A DNA stretch of 64,000 nucleotides. Origin: Massiliimicrobium timonense. Lineage in GTDB: Bacteria > Bacillota_I > Bacilli_A > Erysipelotrichales > Coprobacillaceae. The number at the start of each line of letters is the position of its first letter. Positions within the stretch are counted from its first letter, which is position 1. The notes beneath the pieces are model-generated. The model was not told where the DNA came from. It saw only the letters and a program-made list of their open reading frames with translations, and made no database searches. The position numbers and the translations under genes are program-made. The stretch is taken from contig NZ_NFLJ01000002.1 of assembly GCF_002160865.1 (NCBI RefSeq), positions 1-64,000 on the forward strand, in the 5' to 3' direction. This document shows, one piece after another, positions 52,631-62,513 of this stretch.

Positions 52631-55600
52631 ATTGACGATGAATGCTTTTATGGCTTATAAGAATTTAACAGTTGTTGATTTTGAAAATATGCAAGATCAT
52701 GGCTTGTATTTAATTAGTGGACCTACGGGATCAGGAAAAACAACACTTTTTGATGCGATGACTTTTGCATTGTATGGAGAAGCCAGTGGTTCTCATCGAC
52801 AAACTTCCTATTTTCGTAGTGATTTTGCTGATGCAAAAGAAGAAACATATGTGGAATTGACATTTGAATTGCATCAGCATCGTTATACAGTGAAACGTTC
52901 ACCAACATATTATCGTGAAGGTTATAAAACGCCCAAAATGGCTCAAGCCTATTTTGATGATGGTCAACAGATTATTGAAGGAATTAAAGAAGTCAATGCA
53001 AAGATTAAAGAATTGTTGGGAGTGGATGTGCGTCAATTTAAACAAATTGTAATGATTGCTCAAGGAGAGTTTACAAAACTGATTTATGCCAGTAGTGAAG
53101 AAAGAGAACGTGTTTTACGTCATGTTTTTCATAGTGAACCACTTGTTATCTTTGAAAATCTATTAAAAGACAAGGTAAAACACTATAAAGATGAATTTAT
53201 GATGTCGAATCAGGATTTATCTTCTCGTTTTTCCATGTTGCAGTTATCATCTGATTTTATACAACAACATCAAGAATTTCACCCTTCTTATATTCAAGAT
53301 GCCCAAATAGAAAATCAAAAAATTAATGAACAGCTTGATTTAGATAAACACAACTATCATAAAGCCAAAAATGAATATGATAAGTTTTCTCAACAATACT
53401 ATCAAAAACAAGAACACAATCAACAATTATTAGAATTAGAAGAAGTGATGAAACAATATCATCAACTACAAGCTCAAAAAGAAAAAATGTTGTTGCTGGA
53501 AAAGGATTTTGAAAAAATAGAACATATCAAAAATCATCAATCTTGTATTCATCAATACAAACAAAGTCAAACATCTTATCAACAAGCCTGTTTCCAAAAA
53601 CAGGAGGTTGAACACAAACTTTCCTCTTTACAACAACAATTCTCTTTATTAAAAAAAGAATATCAAAAATTAGATGAAGATAAACACCAAAAAGATCAAT
53701 TATTCATAGATATAGACAATACCAAAAAAGCCTTAGAACAATATCAGTTATATCAAAAACAACGAACAATTTATCAACAACAATACAAACAATATCAAGC
53801 TTTACAAAATGATTATCATGATTTACAGGTGCGATATGAAAAAATGGAAAATCGTATTGGGCGTGATCAGGACAATGTCAATCGTTTACCACGTCTGGAA
53901 CTGGAATTAGAACAGAATGAAAAAAATGTTAAAGAAATCAATCAAAAAAGAGTCATGATTCATGAATTAAGCCAGTTCTATGATGAATGGAAATCTTTAC
54001 AAGATCACCACTATGATTTATCAGTTATCTATCAACAAAAACAAGCTGAATATGAAAAGATTTTACAGTGTTATCGTCATGAAGATGAATTATTTCGTCG
54101 TCAACAGGCGGGTATTTTAGCTAGCCACCTTAAAGACAATGAACCTTGTCCTGTCTGTGGTTCTACCCATCATCCTCATCTGGCAGAACTTGAAAAACAG
54201 GTCCTTTCTTCTCGTGAATTAGAACAACTCTCACAACAGGTTGAAGCGAAGAATATTGAACAGCAGGAAGCTTATCAGGAAGTTTATCAACAAAATGAAC
54301 GTGTGACAACGATGCAGACACGTATTGAAATGTTGAAAAAACAGCTCAATATTCAAGAGGAATTATCAAAAGAAGTCTTTATTCATTTATTATCAGATAT
54401 TGTGCAAGTTATTGAAGAACAGGAAAAAACATATCAGAAAAAGTATAATGATGTGATTTATTTAAAGAAGATTCAACGTAGTTTAGAACAGGATACACTT
54501 TTATTAAAACAACAAAATCAATACTTACAAGATATGCAACAACAATTAATGGATAAAGAAAAAAGTATATCTTTATTACAACAACAATATCTTCAATTGG
54601 AGAAAGACTATCATTTTGATCAACATCAAGATATTTCATCTGTTTTAACACAACAACAAAAAGACTTCAAACAATTAGAAAAACACATTGAAACAATAGA
54701 GAATCAATATCATCAATGCCAAGAAAATCTTTCTATTTATACACATCAGTTCACTCAAATCACACAACAGCTTCAATTATTAAAAGAAGAAAAAGACAAA
54801 GCTCAATTATTATATCAGCAGTTTATTCAAGATTGTTTTGAAGATGAAAAACAATATCTCTATTATCAAGAACATATAAAAGATATTGAAAGTCAAAAAC
54901 AGGCATATCAAAATTATTTTATACAGTTAGAAGCTTTAGACAAACAAAAAACACTTTTAGAAGAAAAAACAAAAGATTATCAGTTATATGATCTGGCTCA
55001 AGAAAAACAACAATTAGATGATTTATTATTAAAACGTGATCAGGCTTATACAAAGTATCATGAAACTTTATATGTTTTTCAACAAAACGATAAAATCTTA
55101 AAACAGTTAGAAAAAGATTATCTAAACAATCAGGATATTTTTGAAAAGTATACACTCTACCAAGATTTATATGATCAGACAGTTGGAAAGAATCCTTTAC
55201 GTATGTCTTTTGAAAGATATGTATTATCGACTTATTTTGAACAGATATTAGAATATGCCAATATTGAGTTGATGAAGATGACACAGGGACGTTTTGCCTT
55301 GTATCGTAAAAAAGATGTTAAAGGTGTCAAACAGCAGGGACTGGATTTGAGTGTTTTGGATTATGAAACAGGCGTGATGCGTGATATTCAGTCTTTATCA
55401 GGTGGAGAATCTTTTAAAGCGGCTTTATCATTGGCTTTAGGTTTATCTTCAATGATTCAAAATTATGCTGGAGGAATTGAATTAAACACTTTGTTTATTG
55501 ATGAAGGATTTGGAACTTTAGATCATGAATCCATTGATCAGGCATTATCTGTTTTAATGGACTTAAAAAATGATCATAAGACAATAGGTATTATTTCACA

Positions 55601-55688
55601 TGTTGATGAATTAAAAGAAAGAATTGAAACACAGATCATTGTGGAAAAAACAAATCAAGGAAGTACACTACATATAGAAAGAGGGTAG
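52617..55688 (+). CDS. sbcC: Exonuclease SbcCD subunit C
   Basis: A 1023-residue SMC-like ATPase. Walker A GPTGSGKTTLFDAMTFALYGEASG (about residues 32-55), Q loop in IAQGEFTKL, two long Gln- and Lys-rich coiled coils (about 170-505 and 525-880), the zinc hook CPVCG (Cys511 and Cys514) at the apex, signature LSGGESF and Walker B LFIDEGFGTLD near the end. It drives the SbcD nuclease. The GTG at 52617 gives the usual MKIIKLTMNAF start; GTG 52608 is an alternative. Confidence 0.95.
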   Translation: MKIIKLTMNAFMAYKNLTVVDFENMQDHGLYLISGPTGSGKTTLFDAMTFALYGEASGSHRQTSYFRSDFADAKEETYVELTFELHQHRYTVKRSPTYYREGYKTPKMAQAYFDDGQQIIEGIKEVNAKIKELLGVDVRQFKQIVMIAQGEFTKLIYASSEERERVLRHVFHSEPLVIFENLLKDKVKHYKDEFMMSNQDLSSRFSMLQLSSDFIQQHQEFHPSYIQDAQIENQKINEQLDLDKHNYHKAKNEYDKFSQQYYQKQEHNQQLLELEEVMKQYHQLQAQKEKMLLLEKDFEKIEHIKNHQSCIHQYKQSQTSYQQACFQKQEVEHKLSSLQQQFSLLKKEYQKLDEDKHQKDQLFIDIDNTKKALEQYQLYQKQRTIYQQQYKQYQALQNDYHDLQVRYEKMENRIGRDQDNVNRLPRLELELEQNEKNVKEINQKRVMIHELSQFYDEWKSLQDHHYDLSVIYQQKQAEYEKILQCYRHEDELFRRQQAGILASHLKDNEPCPVCGSTHHPHLAELEKQVLSSRELEQLSQQVEAKNIEQQEAYQEVYQQNERVTTMQTRIEMLKKQLNIQEELSKEVFIHLLSDIVQVIEEQEKTYQKKYNDVIYLKKIQRSLEQDTLLLKQQNQYLQDMQQQLMDKEKSISLLQQQYLQLEKDYHFDQHQDISSVLTQQQKDFKQLEKHIETIENQYHQCQENLSIYTHQFTQITQQLQLLKEEKDKAQLLYQQFIQDCFEDEKQYLYYQEHIKDIESQKQAYQNYFIQLEALDKQKTLLEEKTKDYQLYDLAQEKQQLDDLLLKRDQAYTKYHETLYVFQQNDKILKQLEKDYLNNQDIFEKYTLYQDLYDQTVGKNPLRMSFERYVLSTYFEQILEYANIELMKMTQGRFALYRKKDVKGVKQQGLDLSVLDYETGVMRDIQSLSGGESFKAALSLALGLSSMIQNYAGGIELNTLFIDEGFGTLDHESIDQALSVLMDLKNDHKTIGIISHVDELKERIETQIIVEKTNQGSTLHIERG

Positions 55689-55696
55689 CTGAAAAT

Positions 55697-55897
55697 ATGT
55701 TTATATACAAATATCATCGTATGACAACAAAAGTGTCTGGAATAGGAATTACAGAATATCGTTTTGAGAATATGCGTGATGTTATAGATAAATATGCCAA
55801 TGATGGATGGCGTTATGTTGGTTTTGTGCCTGTTTTACAAAGAGGAAATGGATATATTGAAGAAATAGAGCTGATTTTTGAAAAAGAAAAGTCATAA
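55697..55897 (+). CDS. DUF4177-like small protein
   Basis: A 66-residue soluble protein: YKYHRMTTK strand, a helix with FENMRDVIDKYANDGWRYVGFVPV and a final EEIELIFEKEK strand. The NxGWRYV motif after an amphipathic helix is the DUF4177 pattern. The function is unknown. It follows sbcC by 8 bp, so it is read with sbcDC; GAGGGTAG precedes the start within the sbcC end. Confidence 0.8.
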   Translation: MFIYKYHRMTTKVSGIGITEYRFENMRDVIDKYANDGWRYVGFVPVLQRGNGYIEEIELIFEKEKS

Positions 55898-55925
55898 TTG
55901 CTTTTTGGTAAAATTCTTGTATAAT
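55898..55925 (+). promoter_or_regulatory. Promoter of proS
   Basis: -35 TTGCTT (55898-55903), 16-bp spacer, -10 TATAAT (55920-55925), 34 bp before the start. The short leader excludes a T-box. Confidence 0.65.
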
Positions 55926-55959
55926 AGTAAGGTAAATATTAAAGAAGGGGTATAGAAAA

Positions 55960-57396
55960 ATGGCAAATAAAGTAAAAAATGATGCGATTACATCAAGAGA
56001 TGAAAACTTTGCACAGTGGTATACAGATGTATGTCGTAAAGCTGAATTAATGGATTATTCAAGTGTCAAAGGGTTTATCATTTATCGACCATATGGTTAT
56101 GCTTTATGGGAAATGATTCAAGCCTACATGGACAAAAAATTTAAAGAAACAGGACACGAAAATGTTTATATGCCGATGTTGATCCCTGAATCTTTACTAC
56201 AAAAAGAAGCAGATCATGTGGAAGGATTCGCTCCTGAATGTGCTGTTGTCACACGTGGTGGATTAGATGAACTGGAAGAAAAATTGGTGATTCGTCCAAC
56301 ATCTGAAACATTATTTTGTGAACACTACGCTAAAATTGTGAATTCTTATCGTGATTTACCTAAGTTATATAATCAATGGTGTTCTGTTGTACGTTGGGAA
56401 AAAACAACACGCCCATTTTTAAGAGGTTCAGAATTCTTATGGCAGGAAGGACATACAATTCATGCAACGGCTGATGAAGCCAGAGAAGAAACGATGCGTA
56501 TGCTGGATATTTATGAAACAACAGCCAGAGAATTATTAGCCATACCAATGGTGACAGGTAAAAAGACGGAAAGAGAAAAGTTTGCAGGAGCCGAAGAAAC
56601 ATATACGATTGAAGCTTTAATGCATGATGGAAAAGCATTGCAATCTGGAACATCACATTATTTTGGTGATGGATTTGCGAAAGCTTTTGATATGAAGTTC
56701 CTGGATAAAGATAATCAGTTAAAATATGTTCATCAGACATCATGGGGAGTTTCTACAAGATTACTAGGAGCGATTATTATGGTTCATGGTGATGATAATG
56801 GACTTGTTTTACCACCAAGAGTGGCTCCAACACAAGTGATGATTATTCCAATCCAGCAACAAAAAGAAGGTATCTTAGATAAGGCTTATGAACTGCAAAA
56901 TCAATTACAGGCACAAGGTATTCGTGTCAAAGTGGATGCCAGTGATAAATCGCCAGGATGGAAGTTCTCTGAAGCTGAAATGCGTGGAATTCCATTACGT
57001 TTAGAAATTGGTCCTAGAGATTTACAAAATGGTCAATGTGTTGTGGCAAAACGTGTCAATGGTGAAAAATTAACTTTAGCATTGGATGAAACTTTACCAG
57101 AAAAATTAGCTACATTATTAGATGAAGTCCATGATGAAATGTATCAAAAAGCTTTGAAGTTTAGGGATGAACACATTACTGATGTTGAAACATATGAAGA
57201 ATTTAAAGAAGTTTTAGATTCTAAAGGTGGTTATGTGAAAATGGCATGGTGTGGAGATGAAGCTTGTGAAGTGAAAATCAAAGAAGATACTGCAGCAACA
57301 TCTCGTTGTATTGATACACAAGCTCATGTTGATGGTGTTTGCCCAATTTGTGGAAAGAAAGCGAAACATATTGTTTATTTTGCAAGAGCATATTAA
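55960..57396 (+). CDS. proS: Prolyl-tRNA synthetase, archaeal/eukaryote-like short type
   Basis: A 478-residue class II synthetase charging tRNA-Pro. Lacks the editing insertion of the bacterial long form, so it is the ProS3 (archaeal-like) type. Motifs: [17 protein letters not shown] (motif 1), [13 protein letters not shown] and [28 protein letters not shown] (motif 2) and [29 protein letters not shown] (motif 3). The anticodon-binding domain (about 280-390) and a C-terminal zinc-like domain (CGDEAC...CPICGKK) ending in the conserved YFARAY follow. AAGGGGTATAG precedes the start. Confidence 0.95.
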   Translation: MANKVKNDAITSRDENFAQWYTDVCRKAELMDYSSVKGFIIYRPYGYALWEMIQAYMDKKFKETGHENVYMPMLIPESLLQKEADHVEGFAPECAVVTRGGLDELEEKLVIRPTSETLFCEHYAKIVNSYRDLPKLYNQWCSVVRWEKTTRPFLRGSEFLWQEGHTIHATADEAREETMRMLDIYETTARELLAIPMVTGKKTEREKFAGAEETYTIEALMHDGKALQSGTSHYFGDGFAKAFDMKFLDKDNQLKYVHQTSWGVSTRLLGAIIMVHGDDNGLVLPPRVAPTQVMIIPIQQQKEGILDKAYELQNQLQAQGIRVKVDASDKSPGWKFSEAEMRGIPLRLEIGPRDLQNGQCVVAKRVNGEKLTLALDETLPEKLATLLDEVHDEMYQKALKFRDEHITDVETYEEFKEVLDSKGGYVKMAWCGDEACEVKIKEDTAATSRCIDTQAHVDGVCPICGKKAKHIVYFARAY

Positions 57397-57423
57397 AAAC
57401 AGTTGATGAAAATCAACTGTTTT
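57396..57423. terminator. Shared terminator of proS and the XRE-membrane gene
   Basis: AAAACAGTTGAT (57396-57407) and ATCAACTGTTTT (57412-57423) form a perfect 12-bp stem with loop GAAA. The right arm is the end of the convergent gene. Confidence 0.9.
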
Positions 57424-58132
57424 CTTTATGTAACCATAATTGATCGATATACTTATGACCTTTCATGACATAACAATGATGAAAGACTGTCATATTTAAA
57501 AATAGACCACAGAATGCAATAACAAATGCACTCCCTTGAACACTGGTCCATAAATAAAGCATAAAACCCCCTATAATTAAAATTATTGGGATAAATATAA
57601 GATTGTAAGTGACCAGTTCTATATGAATGAGTTTATTCATAGGATAGTTTTTGATATTTTGGAATCGATTTTTAAACGTATAGATGATGATACTTATACA
57701 AGGAATACCAAAGATAAGTAGTCCGGGTAGTATCATTTGATTGAAAAAGGATATGAGAATTTCCGAAAAGTCAATTGTTTTAGGACCAAAGACATCATTG
57801 TTATACAAGATAAAAACGACAATAATATTGATGATATTAAAGATAACTTGTGTTGCATGGTAATTAAATTGATTCATTGTGGCATAGTATCTTTGATACC
57901 ATTTCTTTTTTTGTATTGTTGCACTCTTTTGACCTGTCAAGATTTCTTGAACGGGGATTTGAAAGTATTCACAGATTTGTAAAAGAGTATCATAATCGGG
58001 AAGATTAACACCTCTTTCCCAGCGTGAAATTGTACGATTTGTAACACCAAGAACCTGAGCAAGTTGTTCCTGTGTCATTCCTTTTTGATAACGGGCTTTT
58101 TTTAAGATTTGTCCAAATGTTTTAGGGTTCAT
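57413..58132 (-). CDS. XRE-family regulator with membrane C-terminal domain
   Basis: A 239-residue protein. The N-terminal HTH_3 domain (about 6-62: ILKKARYQKGMTQEQLAQVLGVTNRTISRWERGVNLPDYDTLLQICEYF) is followed by a linker and four hydrophobic helices (about 95-115, 130-152, 172-195 and 200-222). This HTH plus membrane layout is common in Firmicutes and thought to sense envelope or small-molecule signals, with the DNA-binding head at the inner membrane. Start has AGGAGGCATACTT. Single gene on the minus strand. Confidence 0.88.
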   Translation of the reverse strand: MNPKTFGQILKKARYQKGMTQEQLAQVLGVTNRTISRWERGVNLPDYDTLLQICEYFQIPVQEILTGQKSATIQKKKWYQRYYATMNQFNYHATQVIFNIINIIVVFILYNNDVFGPKTIDFSEILISFFNQMILPGLLIFGIPCISIIIYTFKNRFQNIKNYPMNKLIHIELVTYNLIFIPIILIIGGFMLYLWTSVQGSAFVIAFCGLFLNMTVFHHCYVMKGHKYIDQLWLHKENS

Positions 58133-58206
58133 AAGTATGCCTCCTTGCTATGTTTATCATATCAAACTTGGCGATTTATGAACAGGACATATCACGAGAA
58201 TACCCT

Positions 58207-58797
58207 TCATGAGTCTTTTATTTTAACATTTAATAAGTGAATAAGGTCAATGGCTTGAAAACTATTAATCATAGCACCACGAATATCTTCGGGAGAAGTC
58301 ATGATTCCTTCAATCTGACATGATGATAAATCTGTTTTATATAATGGAGCATGAAGAAATTCACATTGAGTTAAATCACATTCCTGGAATGAGGTTTTAT
58401 TCATTTTGGTTTCAATAAAACTGGCATTATGTAATGAACATTGATGAAATTGAACGGTTTTGTTGTTCATGAATGCAAAATTAGCAAAATGACATAAACA
58501 GTCTTTGAAAGCTACATGATCAAAAAGAGATTCAGCAAAATCTGTTCCCATGAGTTTACAGTTTTGAAATTGAACATGGCGAAAAAGGGTTGTATTCATT
58601 TTGATGTTAGATAAATCACAATGAGAAAATGTGACATCTACAAAATAACTGTGTTCAAAAGAAATATCTTGAAAATCAATATGATCAAAATAACAGTTTT
58701 GAAAATCTTTATTAGTTAAATTTTCATCAATAATAGCTTCATTATGATAGGATGCATCAAAGATTTTTTCCTCTAATAAATCTTCTTTTAATATCAT
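58207..58797 (-). CDS. Pentapeptide-repeat-like protein
   Basis: A 196-residue protein whose residues about 20-165 repeat the A(D/N)LxX-type pattern with aromatic centres: NCYFDHIDFQDISFEHSYF, VTFSHCDLSNIKM, FQNCKLMGTDF and SFQECDLTQCEF. These form a right-handed square helix. A low rate of exact matches is typical. Family members include DNA mimics such as Qnr and MfpA, but many are of unknown role and nothing here points to gyrase protection. The start follows AGGAGTGACC. Divergent from the pyridoxal-type kinase. Confidence 0.85.
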   Translation of the reverse strand: MILKEDLLEEKIFDASYHNEAIIDENLTNKDFQNCYFDHIDFQDISFEHSYFVDVTFSHCDLSNIKMNTTLFRHVQFQNCKLMGTDFAESLFDHVAFKDCLCHFANFAFMNNKTVQFHQCSLHNASFIETKMNKTSFQECDLTQCEFLHAPLYKTDLSSCQIEGIMTSPEDIRGAMINSFQAIDLIHLLNVKIKDS

Positions 58798-58910
58798 GAT
58801 TGGTCACTCCTTTATTTATTAAAAATATCATAACATAGAAAGATATCAATGTAAATAAGTTCTTTTTTATCAATGTTTGTGATAAAATATGAAACAAAAG
58901 AGGTGTAAAC

Positions 58911-59741
58911 ATGCAAAAGAAGATAGCTTTAATTAATGATATGACAGGGTTTGGAAGATGTGCCATTGCGGCTATGGCACCTATTGTTTCAGCAATGAAA
59001 ATACAGGCAGTCCCTATACCTACAGCCATTTTATCAACACATACACAATTTCCAGTTTTTTATTTTGATGATTATACATCAAGAATGAAAGATTATATTC
59101 AAACATATAAGGATTTACATTTGGAGTTTGATGCGATTGCGACAGGATTCTTAGGTTCTGAAAAACAGGTTGATATTGTGATTGATTTTATTCAGACATT
59201 TAAAAAAGATAATTCATTTATTCTAGTTGATCCGGTGATGGGAGATCATGGTCAATTGTATAAGACTTATACTCCTGAGATGTGTGAAAAAATGAAAGAA
59301 CTGGTAAAATATGCAGATTTAATGACGCCTAATCTCACTGAATTAGTCACATTGGTTGATCGACCTTATCCAGTTTCATTACCTTCATTTGATGAGTTAA
59401 AAGAAATGTGTGAACAGCTTTCTAAACAGGGACCATCACATATTGTTGTGACGGGAATACCTTTTAATGATAAACAGATTTTGAATTTTATTTATAATCG
59501 ACATGAAGATTATCAGATTGTGATGGTTGATCGTATTGGTAAGGATCGTTGTGGAACCGGTGATGTCATTGCGGCAGTGATTGCAGGAAGTTATTTGAAT
59601 GGATTGAGTTTTTATGAAAGTGTGAAAAAAGCAACGAAGTTTGCTTCAAAGTGCATTCGCTATTGTGAAGAAACGCATGTTCCACATCATTATGGTTTAT
59701 GTTTTGAGGAATATTTATATGAGTTAGGAGAAGAGTTATGA
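58911..59741 (+). CDS. Pyridoxamine/pyridoxal kinase-like protein
   Basis: A 276-residue ribokinase-fold kinase phosphorylating B6 vitamers at the 5' hydroxyl. It shows LINDMTGFGRCAIAAMAPIVSAMKIQAVPIPTAILSTHT at the start, ILVDPVMGDHGQLY, LMTPNLTELVTL and the anion hole with catalytic Asp in RIGKDRCGTGDVIAAVIAG. These fit PdxY/PdxK-like proteins (pyridoxamine kinase in annotation). GAGGTG precedes the ATG. The next gene starts at the ATGA overlap. Confidence 0.88.
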   Translation: MQKKIALINDMTGFGRCAIAAMAPIVSAMKIQAVPIPTAILSTHTQFPVFYFDDYTSRMKDYIQTYKDLHLEFDAIATGFLGSEKQVDIVIDFIQTFKKDNSFILVDPVMGDHGQLYKTYTPEMCEKMKELVKYADLMTPNLTELVTLVDRPYPVSLPSFDELKEMCEQLSKQGPSHIVVTGIPFNDKQILNFIYNRHEDYQIVMVDRIGKDRCGTGDVIAAVIAGSYLNGLSFYESVKKATKFASKCIRYCEETHVPHHYGLCFEEYLYELGEEL

Positions 59742-60379
59742 TTTTATATACATTACATGGAAATGGTTATCAGGATATTGCTCAATTGTCATCTTGTCAA
59801 GGAGCAACTGTTTATGTTAATTTAACGAATCGTTGTCCTTGTGCCTGTACATTTTGTTTAAGACAGACAAAAGAAATGGAAGAAGGGCATAGTTTATGGT
59901 TAAAAAAAGAGCCAACAGTGGAAGAAGTAATTCAAGAATTTCAAAAATATGATTTGGATGATTTTAAAGAAGTGGTATTTTGTGGGTTTGGTGAACCTTT
60001 GGAAAGAGTGGAAGATGTGGTTCAAATTGCAGGGATTTTAAAGCATTTTCGTAGAGATTTGCCGATTCGTATCAATACCAATGGTCTGGCTAATCTCATT
60101 CATCAGCGTGATGTGACACCAGAATTAAAAGGACGTATTGATACAGTTTCGATTAGTTTGAATGCGCCAGATGCTGGTGAATATGATGCTTTGACACGTA
60201 GTCGTTTTGGGAAAGAATCATTTCAGGCTATGTTAGATTTCGCTTCTCTATGTCGTCAATATGTACCCCATGTTGTGATGACTGTTGTCGATATTATTGG
60301 TGACGAAAAAATACAAAGGTGTCAAGCGATTTGTGATGAACTAGGTGTCAAATTACGTGTTCGTCCATTTGAAGAATAG
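59738..60379 (+). CDS. TatD-associated radical SAM protein
   Basis: A 213-residue short radical SAM enzyme. The cluster motif is CPCACTFC (C-x3-C-x2-C, about residues 34-41) after VYVNLTNR; the SAM-binding GFGEPLERVED and the later RINTNGLANL and VSISLNAPDAGEYDAL stretches are typical of the TatD-associated family. The family usually accompanies a TatD nuclease gene and its reaction is not known. No TatD gene is in this window. The start overlaps the kinase stop (ATGA), so the pair is one operon. Confidence 0.9.
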   Translation: MILYTLHGNGYQDIAQLSSCQGATVYVNLTNRCPCACTFCLRQTKEMEEGHSLWLKKEPTVEEVIQEFQKYDLDDFKEVVFCGFGEPLERVEDVVQIAGILKHFRRDLPIRINTNGLANLIHQRDVTPELKGRIDTVSISLNAPDAGEYDALTRSRFGKESFQAMLDFASLCRQYVPHVVMTVVDIIGDEKIQRCQAICDELGVKLRVRPFEE

Positions 60380-60391
60380 GAGAGTGAAAAG

Positions 60392-61129
60392 ATGTTATAT
60401 ATGACAAGAGAGCAACGCCAGATTTCATTAGAAAAAATGACAAATACGAGAGATTTAGGTGGTTATGAAACACAGAGTGGATTATATAGTCGAGCTCATA
60501 AATATGTTAGAGCAGCAGCTCCAACATATGCTTCATCAAAGGATATTCAAACCTTAAAAGATTATGGTGTTAAAGTGGTGGTTGATTTAAGGAGTGACTT
60601 TGAAAAGGAATGTCAACCTAACCCTTTCGCAAATGACAAGGATATTGATTATTATGAAGTGAATTTATTTGATTCTTCAAAAGCAGTTCTTGTTCCAGAC
60701 GAAGTGAAAACATATAAAGATTTAGGTGGTGTTTATATTTATATGTTGGAAGGAATGAAACATAAATTTAAGGAATTGTTTGATATTTTTATGAAATATC
60801 CTTATGAAACTGTTTTATTTCATTGTTCTGCTGGTAAGGATCGTACCGGTGTTACAGCAGCTTTATTATTGGATTTAATTGGTTGCCATGAATATGATAT
60901 TGTTAAGGATTATAGTGAGTCTTATGAAAATAATAAGGAAATGAATGCTTCTTTGGCACAGATGATGAATGATGAAGAAGCCAAACAATATTTAAGATCT
61001 TCACCACGTTATATGATGGAATTATTGGATTATTTAAGAGAACATTATGGAAGTGCTAAGGAGTATTTATTGGAAATTGGTATGAAAAATGATGAAATTG
61101 AAGAATTAATTGAAAATTTTACAATTTAA
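60392..61129 (+). CDS. Tyrosine-protein phosphatase (Y_phosphatase3 type)
   Basis: A 245-residue cysteine phosphatase. It has NTRDLGGYET at the start, the VVVDLRSDFEKE acid strand, and the P-loop FHCSAGKDRTGVTAALLL (CX5R) with catalytic Cys near residue 149. No signal peptide. It may act on phospho-tyrosine proteins or phosphoinositide-like substrates. GGAGAGTG precedes the start. Third gene after the kinase and radical SAM gene, 12 bp apart, so likely the same transcript. Confidence 0.92.
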   Translation: MLYMTREQRQISLEKMTNTRDLGGYETQSGLYSRAHKYVRAAAPTYASSKDIQTLKDYGVKVVVDLRSDFEKECQPNPFANDKDIDYYEVNLFDSSKAVLVPDEVKTYKDLGGVYIYMLEGMKHKFKELFDIFMKYPYETVLFHCSAGKDRTGVTAALLLDLIGCHEYDIVKDYSESYENNKEMNASLAQMMNDEEAKQYLRSSPRYMMELLDYLREHYGSAKEYLLEIGMKNDEIEELIENFTI

Positions 61130-61134
61130 AAAAG

Positions 61135-61181
61135 AAAAATGCCCTCAAAAATGCGTATATAAGTATTAGGAGGGTATTTTT
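61135..61181 (+). promoter_or_regulatory. Hairpin with the next gene's Shine-Dalgarno in its arm
   Basis: AAAAATGCCCTC (61135-61146) and GAGGGTATTTTT (61170-61181) pair over 12 bp (one G-U), with a 23-nt loop. The 3' arm holds the AGGAGGG and ends at the base before the ATG at 61182. It can serve as terminator of the phosphatase gene (U-tail in the arm) and as a lock on translation of the following gene. Confidence 0.6.
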
Positions 61182-61613
61182 ATGGAAAAAAAGTTAACGT
61201 TAAAACAAAAGGATTATATTGTTAGAAAGATTTATAAAACATATCAAAAGGCACAATTGGATATATTATATTTAACACAACATTATAATTACTATCCACA
61301 AGTGGATATGTTTAAAGTGAAAGATTCTTCGACTGTTTATCATGGAGATGAAAAAATGGTACAACAAATAGAACGTAAACAGCGTTTAGAAAATTATGTT
61401 GAGATGATTCATCAGGTACATACACATTTATCTCATGAAACTTATGATTTTATTGAACATGAATATATTAATTATTATGAATCTTCATGGTGGATGACAT
61501 TTTATTCACGTGCCAGTTATTATCGTTTAAAGCATAGAGCTTTAGATGAGTTTATGGATTGTATTTCTATTTTTTGGAGTGAAGAAGATATTTTATCTTT
61601 ATTAGACGCATAG
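61182..61613 (+). CDS. MG284/MPN403 family protein
   Basis: A 143-residue soluble protein with helical pattern LTLKQKDYIVRKIYKTYQKAQLDILYLTQ and a C-terminal YYESSWWMTFYSRASYYRLKHRALDEFMDCI helix that resembles a sigma region 4 or helix-turn-helix. It matches the family known from mollicutes and Erysipelotrichia as MG284/MPN403-type proteins, whose function is unknown. The Shine-Dalgarno AGGAGGG is inside a hairpin (61135-61181), so translation may be controlled. Confidence 0.75.
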   Translation: MEKKLTLKQKDYIVRKIYKTYQKAQLDILYLTQHYNYYPQVDMFKVKDSSTVYHGDEKMVQQIERKQRLENYVEMIHQVHTHLSHETYDFIEHEYINYYESSWWMTFYSRASYYRLKHRALDEFMDCISIFWSEEDILSLLDA

Positions 61614-61676
61614 TTTTGTCAAAAACAATAGAAAAATACTTTTTTATCTTATACAATGAGTATAAGAGGTGATTCT

Positions 61677-62501
61677 ATGTTTGATGGATTGTTGTTGATA
61701 TTGGCATTCTTTGCGGGTATTTTAGGTACTTTTATAGGTGGAACACAAACTTTTATATGTACTGGTTTTATTGGTATTGTTGTGGCTATTGTACAGGCAT
61801 GTGGTGGAGATATTTCTTTTTTAGAACCTTATATTTTAAATGGTTTGTTTTTACCATGTATTATTTTTAATGGGTCAGTTGTAGCAACGGCTGTAGCTTC
61901 ACACTACAATGAGAAAATACGTGGGTTTGAAACAGGACGTTCATTGGCTTTTATTCAAGATACGAGAATTTTATTGGCTGGAGGATTGGCTGGTGTTGCA
62001 GGATATTTGATTTATGCAGTGGCCTTGTATTATGATTTTCCTATTGATCAAGGGGCTTTATCAGTTGTTATCATTGGTGTGCTTGCACGTTTAGTTTTGA
62101 ATCAGGAACAGTTTATGAATAAATCTTCTTTACTATTTTTAAAAACACGTTCTATTAATTACTGGGGTTATCAGCTTTTGTTTGCTTTAGCGATTTCATT
62201 TTGCATGGGAGTTATTGTCAAATATACAGGATTATATACAATAGGTTTTTCAATCAGTGCCTTTTCTTTAATTTTTGCGTTGATTGATGGCTCTTTTCCA
62301 GCAACACATCATATCACGCTCGTCGCTGGGTATGCCTACTGGCAGACACAAAGTATGGTTTTATGCTTGATTTTTGGTTTATTGGCTCATCTTATTGGAT
62401 TGTTGTTTAGTTATGTGTTTAATTTGGAATGTGGAACACATGTTGATCCACCAGCTGTAGCGATTGGGTCATTAAGTTTAGTGATTTTTACTTTGTTTTA
62501 G
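61677..62501 (+). CDS. Multi-pass membrane protein of unknown function
   Basis: A 274-residue protein with about seven to eight membrane helices (for example LLLILAFFAGILGTFIGG, LNGLFLPCIIFNGSVVATAVA, GGLAGVAGYLIYAVALYY and YQLLFALAISFCMGVIV). There are no long loops, and Gly-rich helices suggest a channel or permease. The ATG at 61677 was chosen for AAGAGGTGATT; a frame to 61656 lacks one. CinA follows 12 bp later. No family is named with confidence. Confidence 0.8.
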   Translation: MFDGLLLILAFFAGILGTFIGGTQTFICTGFIGIVVAIVQACGGDISFLEPYILNGLFLPCIIFNGSVVATAVASHYNEKIRGFETGRSLAFIQDTRILLAGGLAGVAGYLIYAVALYYDFPIDQGALSVVIIGVLARLVLNQEQFMNKSSLLFLKTRSINYWGYQLLFALAISFCMGVIVKYTGLYTIGFSISAFSLIFALIDGSFPATHHITLVAGYAYWQTQSMVLCLIFGLLAHLIGLLFSYVFNLECGTHVDPPAVAIGSLSLVIFTLF

Positions 62502-62513
62502 GAGGAAGTTTTT

